Source of the DNA: Heritagella caecorum
Lineage (GTDB): Bacteria; Bacillota; Clostridia; Oscillospirales; Acutalibacteraceae
Length of the DNA: 64,000 bases
NCBI GenBank assembly: GCA_904419035.1
Contig: CAJFQL010000006.1
Location: forward strand, 1-64,000
Direction of reading: 5' to 3'
Shown here: one piece after another, positions 26,640 through 34,874 of the stretch
How positions within the stretch are numbered: position 1 is the first letter of the stretch
Layout: each line of letters opens with the position of its first letter
Position numbers and translations under genes: made by a program
Notes under the pieces: generated by a model
What the model saw: the letters and a program-made list of their open reading frames with translations, nothing else
Told to the model about the DNA's origin: nothing
Database searches by the model: none

Positions 26640-26747
26640 TTATAGCGAATGAATCGAATCACGTATCCATACAAATAGGGTGCCTTTGACCTTCCAATTG
26701 CTAAAAAAGAAAAAAGGGCCCGTCCGGTTGAGAAAGGGGCGAAAGAA

Positions 26748-27125
26748 ATGAAACGGTTTTTGACAGGATTGGTACTTTTGCAAATTGTAGGCGTTGGCGG
26801 CAGTTACGCCTGGCAATGGGCCCAGGAAAATGCCATGCAGACCTACAGCGACACGTCACGGTTCCTGATCGGGTTTCTGATTTTGCCTTTGCTCCTGGCT
26901 ATTTGCGTGGCGCTGATGTGGGCCGGAAACCGGCCAAAGTTCCCGTCGCAGGGACTGGGTATGGTAATCGGCGCCGCCATCTGTACGATAGGGGTTGGTA
27001 TCTGGTTAGGGATGACCGGTGTATATATGATGGCCGGTTTTGCCTATGCACCGGTCCTATTCTGGCTGGATGCGGCGGCCCTGGTAACGTCTGTTGTGCA
27101 GACGATCGTGGTTACCCGCCAGTAA
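26748..27125 (+). CDS. Small four-helix membrane protein, unknown function
   Basis: A 125-aa hydrophobic protein with four predicted transmembrane segments (about 5-22, 38-60, 70-90 and 95-118). It starts with a Lys/Arg pair typical of membrane insertion and has no catalytic motif I recognise. AGAAAGGGGCGAAAG precedes the ATG. It is flanked by terminators, so it is its own unit. Confidence 0.7.
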   Translation: MKRFLTGLVLLQIVGVGGSYAWQWAQENAMQTYSDTSRFLIGFLILPLLLAICVALMWAGNRPKFPSQGLGMVIGAAICTIGVGIWLGMTGVYMMAGFAYAPVLFWLDAAALVTSVVQTIVVTRQ

Positions 27126-27140
27126 AGAGAAAAAACGGCA

Positions 27141-27171
27141 AGCGGACCCTGAAAAAGGGTCCGCTTTTTTT
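27141..27171 (+). terminator. Intrinsic terminator before proB
   Basis: AGCGGACCCT/AGGGTCCGCT stem, GAAAA loop, T7 tract. Confidence 0.9.
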
Positions 27172-27201
27172 ATGAGTTTTCTATGCATTTTTTTCCGTTT
27201 A

Positions 27202-27210
27202 TGGTATACT
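27202..27210 (+). promoter_or_regulatory. Extended -10 promoter of the proBA operon
   Basis: TGGTATACT; the -35 region is weak. It lies about 60 bases before proB and after the terminator. Confidence 0.6.
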
Positions 27211-27270
27211 GAAAGGCAAAGGTGCGCCCCGTTAGGCGGCCAGTTGGGAAAGAAAAGAAGGGGATTCTTT

Positions 27271-28068
27271 ATGTCAGCCATTACACAGGCGGAAAAAATG
27301 GTAGTAAAAGTAGGTACATCCACCCTCACATATGAAAGCGGGCGGCTGAATTTGCGGCGGGTGGAGGCCCTGTGCAAAGTGCTGGCCGATTTGCAGAATG
27401 CCGGCCATCAGGTGGTGCTGGTTTCTTCCGGCGCTATGGGCGTAGGCATGGGCAAAGCCGGGTTAAAACAGCGTCCCGATGATGTGGCCCAGCGCCAGGC
27501 TTTGGCGGCAGTGGGCCAGTGCGAGCTGATGTTTATTTACGATAAGTTTTTTGGGGAGTATAACCGCACGGTGGCCCAGGTGCTGCTCACGGCCGACGTG
27601 CTGGAGCGCCCACACAGCCGCCAGAACGTAGAGAATACGTTTTCGGCCCTGATGGATATGGGCGTAATTCCGGTGGTCAACGAAAACGATACCGTGGCCG
27701 TTGATGAACTGGAGGGCCCCAGTTTTGGCGATAACGATACACTGTCGGCCATTGTAGCGGAACTGACCGGGGCGGATCTGTTGGTGATCCTGACGGATAT
27801 TGACGGGCTGTATGACCGCGATCCGCGCAAAGACCCGCAGGCCCAGCGGATTCCCTATGTAAAAACGATTACCCCGGAAATTGAAGCCCTGGCCGGTGGG
27901 GCCGGCAGCGCCCGGGGTACCGGTGGGATGATTACCAAAATTCGGGCCGCCCAACGGGTGAATGCCCACGGCGTGCCCTGCTGTATCGTCAGCGGCAGCG
28001 ACCCGCAGATCTTGTATGAACTGCTGGCCGGGCGCCAGGTTGGAACAACTTTCGGCGCCGAAAAGTGA
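27271..28068 (+). CDS. proB: Glutamate 5-kinase (without PUA domain)
   Basis: A 265-aa amino-acid kinase phosphorylating glutamate in proline synthesis. MVVKVGTSTL, LVSSGAMGVGMGKAGL, VVNENDTVA and ILTDIDGLYDRDPR mark the fold. It ends at about 265 residues, so it lacks the C-terminal PUA domain of E. coli ProB; shorter forms exist in Firmicutes. The start after AAGGGG agrees with the kinase fold. Followed by proA 27 bases later. Confidence 0.95.
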   Translation: MSAITQAEKMVVKVGTSTLTYESGRLNLRRVEALCKVLADLQNAGHQVVLVSSGAMGVGMGKAGLKQRPDDVAQRQALAAVGQCELMFIYDKFFGEYNRTVAQVLLTADVLERPHSRQNVENTFSALMDMGVIPVVNENDTVAVDELEGPSFGDNDTLSAIVAELTGADLLVILTDIDGLYDRDPRKDPQAQRIPYVKTITPEIEALAGGAGSARGTGGMITKIRAAQRVNAHGVPCCIVSGSDPQILYELLAGRQVGTTFGAEK

Positions 28069-28095
28069 TACCATAAATAGTGGGGGGAATGATCC

Positions 28096-29337
28096 ATGAC
28101 AGCCTTGGAACAAATGGGACAGAAAGCCCGTGCAGCGGCGCGGGTGCTGGCTTCGGCCGGTGAAAAGAAGGACCGCGCCTTGTACCGGATCGCGGAGGCT
28201 TTCCGCAAGGAAAGCGATGCCATCCGTAAAGCCAATGAACAAGATCTGGCGGCCGCAAAACAAAACGGCATGAGCCAGTCCTTGTTGGACCGGCTGACGT
28301 TGACACCCCAGCGGCTGGAAAGCATGGCGCAGGGGGTCGAGGAAGTGGCGGCCCAGCCCGACCCGGTGGGATTGGTGCTGGAAGGCGGCCGGCGCCCCAA
28401 TGGGCTGATGATTGAAAAAGTGACCGTGCCCCTGGGGGTCATCGGGATGATCTATGAAGCCCGTCCCAATGTGACGGGGGATGCAGCGGCCCTTTGCCTG
28501 AAAGCCGGCAACGCCGTCATTCTGCGCGGCGGGAAAGAAGCATTCCACAGTAACCAGGCCATTGCCAATGTCATGCGTGGGGCGCTGCAAGAAGCCGGGC
28601 TGCCCGAAGATTGTGTGCAGCTGGTACAGGATGTGAGCCGCCAGTCGGCGGTGGAAATGATGGAACTGACGGGCTGTTTGGATGTCCTGATTCCCCGGGG
28701 GGGAGCCGGGCTGATTCAATCGGTGGTGAAAAACGCCCGGGTGCCGGTGATTGAAACCGGGGTTGGCAACTGCCATGTATATGTGGATAAGAGCGCCAAT
28801 TTGGAGATGGCCGCTTCGATCATCGAAAACGCCAAGACGTCCCGGCCTTCGGTGTGCAATGCCATTGAAACGATTTTGGTGCATCAGGCCGTCGCCGAAA
28901 AAGCTTTGCCGCTGATTGCCGAAAAACTGGCGCCGCACTATGTAGAGCTGCGGGGCTGCGAACGCACCCGGCAGATTTTGCCCCAGGCGGTACCGGCTAC
29001 CGAAGAAGACTGGAAGACTGAGTATCTGGACTATATTCTGGCGGTGAAAGTCGTCGATAGCTTGGAAGAAGCCATGGCCCATATTGCCACCTATGGCAGC
29101 GGCCACAGCGAAGCCATTGTGACCGATAATTATGAGGCAGCCGAAACCTTTTTGAATACCGTGGATGCGGCGGCCGTATATGTCAACGCGTCCACCCGGT
29201 TTACCGATGGCGGGCAGTTCGGATTGGGAGCCGAAATCGGCATTTCCACCCAAAAACTGCATGCCCGCGGCCCCATGGGGCTGCGGCAGCTCACGACGAC
29301 CAAATTCCTGGTGCGCGGCAGCGGCCAGATCCGCTGA
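28096..29337 (+). CDS. proA: Gamma-glutamyl phosphate reductase
   Basis: A 413-aa aldehyde-dehydrogenase-fold enzyme reducing gamma-glutamyl phosphate to the semialdehyde with NADPH. GVIGMIYEARPNVTGDAAAL is the family signature and Cys254 (SRPSVCNAIET) is the catalytic thiol. With proB it makes the proline precursor; proC is not in the window. Confidence 0.96.
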   Translation: MTALEQMGQKARAAARVLASAGEKKDRALYRIAEAFRKESDAIRKANEQDLAAAKQNGMSQSLLDRLTLTPQRLESMAQGVEEVAAQPDPVGLVLEGGRRPNGLMIEKVTVPLGVIGMIYEARPNVTGDAAALCLKAGNAVILRGGKEAFHSNQAIANVMRGALQEAGLPEDCVQLVQDVSRQSAVEMMELTGCLDVLIPRGGAGLIQSVVKNARVPVIETGVGNCHVYVDKSANLEMAASIIENAKTSRPSVCNAIETILVHQAVAEKALPLIAEKLAPHYVELRGCERTRQILPQAVPATEEDWKTEYLDYILAVKVVDSLEEAMAHIATYGSGHSEAIVTDNYEAAETFLNTVDAAAVYVNASTRFTDGGQFGLGAEIGISTQKLHARGPMGLRQLTTTKFLVRGSGQIR

Positions 29338-29352
29338 GAAAGGAGTACCGCG

Positions 29353-30312
29353 ATGACGTCCGACCACGAAGAGAAAAAAGAGCGCGGGCAGGAAAACACC
29401 ACGATAGAAAATGATTACCGCAGTTTCCACGCCAAAGAGGCCGAGCACTTTTCTTCCCTGAATGAAACCACCCGGGTGCTGCGCGATGCGTTGGATCACG
29501 CGCGGGAAGGATTGGAAGAAGCGAAGGGGGAAGATCCGGAATGGGATGATTTCCTTTCGCAGGAGGAGGAAGAAGAAGGGGCCCGTGAGGAAGACGCTCT
29601 GAAAAAAGACGGGGACACCGAAGAAGAGATTCTCTCCGAAGAGGAAATCGAAGAACAGCAGGCACGTGCCCGCCGGCACCGCCGGCGCCGCGGGACAATG
29701 GCCGCAGGTATCATTGTATTGCTGTTTGCCCTCATTGGGGTGGGGTATGTGGCGACTTCTCTGGTACAGTACATCTATGGCGTAGTGACCGATGACAGCG
29801 CCCTGCGGGCGTATGACGATAGGATTAAACCCGTCGTGATGCAGGACCCGGCACCGTTTGAATCCTGGGAAGACCTGGATAAGGAAAAGGTACTGATGGC
29901 CGCCATTTGGAAAGAAATCCAAAGCGACGACACGTTTACGTATGACGATACAGGTCGCACGATTATTTCCTATGCGCGGGTATTGCGGGCAGCCCGCAGC
30001 CTGTTTGGGGAAGATTGCGAAATTGATCCCTCGGTGCTGGGGGACGACAGCTATGTCAGCTATAATGAAGAAACCAACGCGTTTCACGTGACACCCTATA
30101 CCGACACCACCAGCTATACGCCGTATACCGTCAGTGAAAGGAAAGAAGGCGACGAAACCATTCTGCGGGTGGGGTACGTGTCGGCGCTTGATGAATGGCG
30201 TACCGGAGAAAACCCGGATGTGACCGAACCTTCCCCGGTCAAGTACATGCTGTATGTACTGAAAACCGATGAGGAAGGGCAAACCTATTTGGCCGCTGTT
30301 CGCAGCGAATAA
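29353..30312 (+). CDS. Acidic single-pass membrane protein, unknown function
   Basis: A 319-aa protein. Residues 1-105 are strongly acidic and probably coiled coil (runs of Glu), followed by an Arg-rich stop (RARRHRRRRG), one transmembrane helix (about 117-138), and an extracellular domain of about 180 residues with tyrosine-rich beta-like sequence (SYVSYNEETNAFHV). Orientation is cytoplasmic N-terminus, by the positive-inside rule. AAAGGAG and 15 bases of spacing after proA make it the third gene of that operon. No family recognised. Confidence 0.75.
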   Translation: MTSDHEEKKERGQENTTIENDYRSFHAKEAEHFSSLNETTRVLRDALDHAREGLEEAKGEDPEWDDFLSQEEEEEGAREEDALKKDGDTEEEILSEEEIEEQQARARRHRRRRGTMAAGIIVLLFALIGVGYVATSLVQYIYGVVTDDSALRAYDDRIKPVVMQDPAPFESWEDLDKEKVLMAAIWKEIQSDDTFTYDDTGRTIISYARVLRAARSLFGEDCEIDPSVLGDDSYVSYNEETNAFHVTPYTDTTSYTPYTVSERKEGDETILRVGYVSALDEWRTGENPDVTEPSPVKYMLYVLKTDEEGQTYLAAVRSE

Positions 30313-30317
30313 GCCGG

Positions 30318-30602
30318 TTACAGCAGCAAAAATAAAAGGGAAAAGATCAGGCTAGGGTCGCGCTCATCTTCGCTCAGCAAAAGAAGCAGCGTCAAAATTA
30401 GGGCCCGGTCTTTTTCTTTGAGCAGGGTTTCCAACCCGCCAGCCGGTGGAGGGGCCGAGGGTTCCGCTTGGGGAGCCGGTTCCCCCTTAGGGGGAGGGGA
30501 AGGTTCCCGTTCGGGTTCCGTGTGGCGCCGGGCCCTGTTTTGCATATCGCGGACACGGCGCATGGCCTCCTCTTGCATGCGGTGCAGATCTTCCTGGGGC
30601 AT
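30318..30602 (-). CDS. Small Pro-rich/Leu-rich protein, unknown (third of three)
   Basis: A 94-aa protein: an N-terminal basic helix (about 1-28), a Pro/Glu linker (29-55), and a C-terminal part with two leucine clusters (LILTLLLLLSEDERDPSLIF, then SLLFLLL). The SD AAAGGAGG is 7 bases from the ATG, supporting it as real. It is last in a minus cluster of small proteins; no family known to me. Confidence 0.65.
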   Translation of the reverse strand: MPQEDLHRMQEEAMRRVRDMQNRARRHTEPEREPSPPPKGEPAPQAEPSAPPPAGGLETLLKEKDRALILTLLLLLSEDERDPSLIFSLLFLLL

Positions 30603-30629
30603 AAAACGCCTCCTTTCTGGTGGGATCGG

Positions 30630-31016
30630 TTACCCCAGTAACCCGGAAAACATCCCTTTTTGCCTAAGTAGGGGCAAAAGCCGCATGAGCTGCATAAGCC
30701 GCAGGGCTTCATCCACTTTTTTCTGCCGCTGGGGGGCTAACAGGGGCCGCAAGGCCCGCAAAAGCCGGGTATTGTCGTCTTCCTGCCGGACCGAAGAGAG
30801 CAGCGGCATGAGCCTTGTGACGGTTTGCAGCGTATGGCTGTCTAAGGCAGCCGGTACATGTTGGTTGGCCGGAGCCGGCGGGGCGGCGTCCACAGGCGCC
30901 GCCCCGGACTCGATAGCATCCCCTACTCCTAGCGACGCAGCCAGGTTACGAATACGCTCCATGCTTTGCGGGTCGCGGAGAATCGCGCCCAGCTGTTCGC
31001 TTAAGGGTTCATCCAT
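30630..31016 (-). CDS. Small helical protein, unknown (second of three)
   Basis: A 128-aa protein. The N-terminus (LSEQLGAILRDPQSMERIRN) has a DP-centred helical motif also seen in the upstream protein; a Pro/Ala linker follows at about 38-58, then leucine-rich basic helices (RLMPLLSSVR, RLLRALRPLL, LMRLLPLL). Its start overlaps the upstream gene by 8 bases, so translation is coupled. Not recognised. Confidence 0.65.
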   Translation of the reverse strand: MDEPLSEQLGAILRDPQSMERIRNLAASLGVGDAIESGAAPVDAAPPAPANQHVPAALDSHTLQTVTRLMPLLSSVRQEDDNTRLLRALRPLLAPQRQKKVDEALRLMQLMRLLPLLRQKGMFSGLLG

Positions 31017-31263
31017 GGGGTTTTTCTCCTTTCATCAGTTGTTGAAGCAACGCTTGCGCCTGAGGGGTGCGAAGCATTTTTTGGGCGGCCGCCGGGTCAC
31101 TTAATACCGTGCGCAGTTTTTCCGCTTCGGTAGGGGCCACATGCTGTAAAACTTGGTCCAGCTGCCCGTTTTCGGCGGCATTTTTCAGGTCGCTGGGTTT
31201 GGTGCCCAGGGATCGGGCGGCAGCGGCCAGCAGTTTGTCGAAGGGAAGATTGGTTTCGTTCAT
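31009..31263 (-). CDS. Small helical protein, unknown (first of three)
   Basis: An 84-aa, all-helical hydrophilic protein with VLSDPAAAQKMLRTPQAQAL near 52-71, echoing the DP motif of the next gene. I start at MNETN because AAAGGAG precedes it; ten upstream in-frame residues are doubtful. First gene of a three-gene minus cluster divergent from the phosphoesterase. Confidence 0.65.
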   Translation of the reverse strand: MNETNLPFDKLLAAAARSLGTKPSDLKNAAENGQLDQVLQHVAPTEAEKLRTVLSDPAAAQKMLRTPQAQALLQQLMKGEKPHG

Positions 31264-31337
31264 TTTGATCCACGCTCCTTTCTGCTTTATCATCGTATGC
31301 AGCAGGAGCCAAAACCATGAAAGAAGGACTTTAAATC

Positions 31338-31802
31338 ATGCGTGTTTTAGTCGTATCGGACACACACGGCGATGTGTATGCCCTGCAGCAGGCCGTTTTG
31401 CGGCAGCCCAAAGCCGAAGTGGTCATCCATCTGGGCGATGGCTATGACGACTGGCAGCAAGTCAAATTGCAATTTCCCGAAAAGGCCTTTTACGGAGTAA
31501 GGGGCAATAATGACTGGGGCTGTATGGCCCCGCTGGACGACGAAATTTATTTGCTAAAAAAGCATATTGTTTATACTCATGGTCATACACATCATGTAAA
31601 ATACGGATTGTATGATTTGATCAGTGACGCCCGCAGCCAAAAGGCCGATGTGCTTTTGTATGGCCATACCCATCAATCGGAGTGCCGGTATGAAGACGGG
31701 CTGTATATTGTCAATCCCGGTTCGCTGCATGGTTCCATGGGGACGTTTGCCATTATCGATATTACCCGGCAGGGGATTGTACCCACGATTTTGAAGCTGT
31801 AA
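31338..31802 (+). CDS. YfcE/MJ0936-family metallophosphoesterase
   Basis: A 154-aa calcineurin-like phosphodiesterase with complete two-metal motifs: VVSDTHGD, HLGDGYDD, VRGNND, YTHGHTHH and YGHTHQSE. The family hydrolyses small phosphodiesters in vitro; the physiological substrate is unknown. AGAAGGA precedes the ATG. Confidence 0.92.
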   Translation: MRVLVVSDTHGDVYALQQAVLRQPKAEVVIHLGDGYDDWQQVKLQFPEKAFYGVRGNNDWGCMAPLDDEIYLLKKHIVYTHGHTHHVKYGLYDLISDARSQKADVLLYGHTHQSECRYEDGLYIVNPGSLHGSMGTFAIIDITRQGIVPTILKL

Positions 31803-31851
31803 AAAGTAAAATGAAAACGTCCCGGAGCGGAGCCCAAGCCCCTTCGGCATA

Positions 31852-31880
31852 TTGACATCACGGGGGCGAGATGTTATCCT
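31852..31880 (+). promoter_or_regulatory. Sigma-A promoter of the phosphohexomutase gene
   Basis: TTGACA, 17-base spacer ending TGT (extended -10), TATCCT. Confidence 0.8.
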
Positions 31881-31890
31881 TAAGTTGTAT

Positions 31891-31916
31891 AAAAAGGAGA
31901 AAACAGGCTCCTTTTT
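31891..31916 (+). promoter_or_regulatory. 5' UTR hairpin before the phosphohexomutase
   Basis: AAAAAGGAG (31891-31899) pairs with CTCCTTTTT (31908-31916). It starts at about the expected transcript 5' end, so it may stabilise the mRNA or attenuate weakly. Confidence 0.5.
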
Positions 31917-31962
31917 GTGGGGTTAAGAATTTAGAAAAACAGGAAAGGACCGTGACCATTCA

Positions 31963-33663
31963 ATGACTGAATACGAGAAGTGGCTGGCCTATCAGCTGGA
32001 AGATCCTTCGCTGACCGAAGAACTCAAGAGCATACAGGACAAGCCCGATGAAATCAACGACCGTTTTTATCAGGATCTGGCGTTTGGTACCGCGGGCCTG
32101 CGGGGCGTACTGGGAGCCGGCACCAACCGGATGAATATCTATACGGTACGGAAAGCAACCCAGGGCCTTTCCAATTATCTCAATAAACACAAAGCAGAGG
32201 GTCATGTACCCACTGTAGCCATTGGGTATGATAGCCGTATCAACAGCAAGCTGTTTTCGGAAGAATCGGCGGCCGTTCTGGCAGCCAATGGGATCAAAGC
32301 CTATTTGTATCCCCAGCTGATGCCTACGCCGGCTTTGTCGTTTGCTGTGCGGTATCTGCACTGCGATGCCGGTATCTGTGTAACGGCCAGCCATAACCCG
32401 GCGAAATATAACGGGTATAAGTGCTATGGCAGCGACGGCTGCCAGATTACGGCGGAAATGGCCAGCGATGTCCAGAACGAAATCAACAGCCTGGATATTT
32501 TTGCCGATGTGAAAACCATGCCGTTCGAAGACGGGAAGAAGAGCGGCCTGATCGAAATGATCGGCGACGATGTCGTCAACGCCTATCTGGATGCGGTGGA
32601 AAACGTCAGCGTGCGCAAACCTACCGGTCCGCTGAAAGTGGTCTATACGCCCCTTAACGGCGCCGGGAAAGTGTGCGTGACCCGCATCCTCGACCGCATT
32701 GGGGTCAGCGATGTGACCATCGTACCGGAACAGAGCGAACCCGACGGGAACTTCCCCACCTGCCCGTTCCCGAACCCGGAAATCCGCGAAGCGCTGCAAA
32801 AAGGGCTGGAACTGTGCGAAAAAGTGCAGCCGGACCTGCTGCTGGCCACCGACCCGGACAGCGACCGGGTGGGCATTGCGGTCAACCAGCATGGCCACTA
32901 CCAGCTGATGACGGGCAACGAAGTGGGCGTACTGCTGCTGAACTTCATTGCCGCTGCTAAACAGGAAAAAGGCGAAATGCCCAAAGACCCCGTGGCCGTG
33001 ACCACCATTGTTTCTACCGATATGGTAGACCCGGTGGCGCAGCACTACGGTATTGAGATGCGCCGGGTGCTCACGGGCTTTAAGTATATTGGTGACCAGA
33101 TCGCCTCACTGGAAGCCGAAGGCCATCCGGAACGGTATCTGCTGGGCTTTGAAGAGAGCTATGGCTATCTGTCCGGCGGGTATGTCCGGGACAAAGACGC
33201 CGTGGACGGCAGCATGCTGATCTGCGAAATGGCCCAGTATTATAAAGAAAAGGGTATGACCCTGGTGGACGCCATGAACGAACTGTACGAAACGTATGGC
33301 TATTATGTCAATGGCGTGGTGAACCAGGCCTTCGAAGGCGAAGCCGGTATGAAGCAGATGACGGCCATCATGGATCACCTGCGTAAAAACCCGCCGGCGT
33401 CCATTGCGGGCTTTACCGTGGTGGGCCACAGCGATTATCTGGAATCCGTGCGGGTGGAAAAGGGCGAAACCACTCCCATCGATCTGCCCAAGTCCAACGT
33501 ACTGGAATACCGGTTGGAAAACGGTTGCAAACTGATCGTACGGCCGTCCGGTACCGAACCGAAGATCAAAATCTATCTGTCCGGGAAGGGCAGCACCCAG
33601 GCCGAAAGCGAAGCACTGGTCGACAAGATGAAGGCCGAAGTGCCGGCGCTGCTGGGTATGTAA
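31963..33663 (+). CDS. Phosphoglucomutase/phosphomannomutase
   Basis: A 566-aa alpha-D-phosphohexomutase interconverting hexose 1- and 6-phosphates. Phosphoserine Ser143 lies in VTASHNP, the metal loop is DPDSDRVG near 300, the sugar-binding loop GFEESYGYLSGGYVRDKDA, and the C-terminal phosphate loop RPSGTEPKIKIY. The length fits the long PgcA-type group, which supplies glucose-1-phosphate for glycolipid and wall synthesis; the glycosyltransferase at 40.2 kb would use the derived UDP-glucose. Confidence 0.93.
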   Translation: MTEYEKWLAYQLEDPSLTEELKSIQDKPDEINDRFYQDLAFGTAGLRGVLGAGTNRMNIYTVRKATQGLSNYLNKHKAEGHVPTVAIGYDSRINSKLFSEESAAVLAANGIKAYLYPQLMPTPALSFAVRYLHCDAGICVTASHNPAKYNGYKCYGSDGCQITAEMASDVQNEINSLDIFADVKTMPFEDGKKSGLIEMIGDDVVNAYLDAVENVSVRKPTGPLKVVYTPLNGAGKVCVTRILDRIGVSDVTIVPEQSEPDGNFPTCPFPNPEIREALQKGLELCEKVQPDLLLATDPDSDRVGIAVNQHGHYQLMTGNEVGVLLLNFIAAAKQEKGEMPKDPVAVTTIVSTDMVDPVAQHYGIEMRRVLTGFKYIGDQIASLEAEGHPERYLLGFEESYGYLSGGYVRDKDAVDGSMLICEMAQYYKEKGMTLVDAMNELYETYGYYVNGVVNQAFEGEAGMKQMTAIMDHLRKNPPASIAGFTVVGHSDYLESVRVEKGETTPIDLPKSNVLEYRLENGCKLIVRPSGTEPKIKIYLSGKGSTQAESEALVDKMKAEVPALLGM

Positions 33664-33684
33664 AGAGTTATTGGAAAAAAAGAA

Positions 33685-33719
33685 ACCAGGGCGGCCCCCA
33701 AAAGGGCCGCCCTGGTTTT
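33685..33719 (+). terminator. Intrinsic terminator of the phosphohexomutase
   Basis: A 13-bp GC-rich stem (33685-33697 with 33704-33716) with a short T tract. Confidence 0.8.
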
Positions 33720-33730
33720 GTACGTAGAAA

Positions 33731-33767
33731 AAGAGCACAGGGATAATTTCCCTGTGCTCTTCCTTTT
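33731..33767 (-). terminator. Terminator of argF (bidirectional)
   Basis: A 13-bp stem AAGAGCACAGGGA/TCCCTGTGCTCTT, with T-rich tails on both strands; 15 bases past the argF stop. Confidence 0.85.
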
Positions 33768-33781
33768 TTGTAAGAGAAAAA

Positions 33782-34783
33782 TCAGCAGGCGCCGTCGGGC
33801 GTCAGCGTGGCAGCCATCACCGCTTTAATGGTGTGCATACGGTTTTCCGCTTCATCAAACACAATGGACTGCGGCCCTTCGAACACCTCGTCGGTCACTT
33901 CCATGGCATCGCGTCCGAACCGTTCGCCCATTTCTTTGCCAATGACCGTTTTGTGGTCGTGGAAGGCCGGCAGGCAGTGCATAAAAACAGCCTGGGGCCC
34001 GGCGTTATCCATCAGGGCTTTGTTGACCTGATACGGGGAGAGGTCGTGAATGCGCTCTTCCCATACTTCTACCGGTTCGCCCATGGATACCCACACATCG
34101 GTGTAAATCACATCGGCACCGCGGGTTGCCTCCATGGGATCTTCACAAAAGTCCACCGATCCACCGGTTTCCTCGGCAATGGAGCGGCACTGGGCGATGA
34201 GAGCTTCGTCGGGGAAGTACTTTTTGGGGGCACAGGCCGTAAAATGCAGCCCCATTTTGGCGCAGCCCACCATCAGGGAGTTGCCCATGTTATACCGGGC
34301 ATCGCCCATGTACACAAATTTTAGCCCTTTCAAATGGCCAAAATGTTCCTGCAACGTGAGAAAATCCGCCAAAATTTGGGTGGGATGGAATTCGTTCGTC
34401 AGCCCATTCCATACGGGAACCCCGGCATACCGGGCCAATTCTTCCACGATGGCCTGCCCATACCCGCGGTATTCAATCCCGTCATACATGCGCCCCAATA
34501 CCCGGGCCGTGTCGGCAATACTCTCTTTTTTGCCGATTTGCGAGCCTGTGGGGTCCAGATACGTGACCTGCATGCCAAGGTCGTGGGCGGCCACTTCGAA
34601 GCTGCACCGGGTGCGGGTGCTGGTCTTTTCGAAAATCAGAACGATATTGCGTCCCCGCAGGAAATCGTGGGGGATATGGGCTTTTTTCTTGGCCTTTAAA
34701 TCGGCGGCCAGGGTGAGCAAACCGGAAATTTCTTCCGGGGTAAAATCGAGCAGTTTCAAAAAACTTCTGCCGGTCAAATTCAT
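33782..34783 (-). CDS. argF: Ornithine carbamoyltransferase
   Basis: A 333-aa OTCase making citrulline from ornithine and carbamoyl phosphate. FEKTSTRTRCSFE is the carbamoyl-phosphate loop, HPTQ binds it as well, and MHCLPAFHD holds the ornithine-site cysteine. Whether the role is anabolic (ArgF) or catabolic (ArcB) cannot be fully settled; no arcA/arcC neighbour and the ARG box upstream favour biosynthesis. GTAGGAGG is the SD. Its own promoter separates it from the sortase operon. Confidence 0.93.
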   Translation of the reverse strand: MNLTGRSFLKLLDFTPEEISGLLTLAADLKAKKKAHIPHDFLRGRNIVLIFEKTSTRTRCSFEVAAHDLGMQVTYLDPTGSQIGKKESIADTARVLGRMYDGIEYRGYGQAIVEELARYAGVPVWNGLTNEFHPTQILADFLTLQEHFGHLKGLKFVYMGDARYNMGNSLMVGCAKMGLHFTACAPKKYFPDEALIAQCRSIAEETGGSVDFCEDPMEATRGADVIYTDVWVSMGEPVEVWEERIHDLSPYQVNKALMDNAGPQAVFMHCLPAFHDHKTVIGKEMGERFGRDAMEVTDEVFEGPQSIVFDEAENRMHTIKAVMAATLTPDGAC

Positions 34784-34822
34784 AAAACGCTGCCTCCTAC
34801 TGTTGGAAATGTCCTGGTACCC

Positions 34823-34851
34823 AGTATACCTTTATCTGAATGAAAATGCAA
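34823..34851 (-). promoter_or_regulatory. Sigma-A promoter of argF
   Basis: Minus strand TTGCAT, 17-base spacer, TATACT, about 40 bases before the argF ATG. Confidence 0.8.
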
Positions 34852-34856
34852 GCAAA

Positions 34857-34874
34857 AAGAATAATTATTCAGAA
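34857..34874 (-). promoter_or_regulatory. ARG box (ArgR operator) upstream of argF
   Basis: Minus strand TCTGAATAATTATTCTTT matches the ArgR/AhrC palindrome TGAAT-WWWW-ATTCA at all but one position. It lies just upstream of the -35 element and touches the sortase stop codon. The AT-rich neighbourhood gives a second half-site (TTCATTCA) within the promoter spacer. Confidence 0.7.

Noticed and set aside
27463..30282. A 939-codon open frame antisense to proB-proA
   Set aside because: Same composition artefact; the plus-strand genes have full family signatures and SDs.
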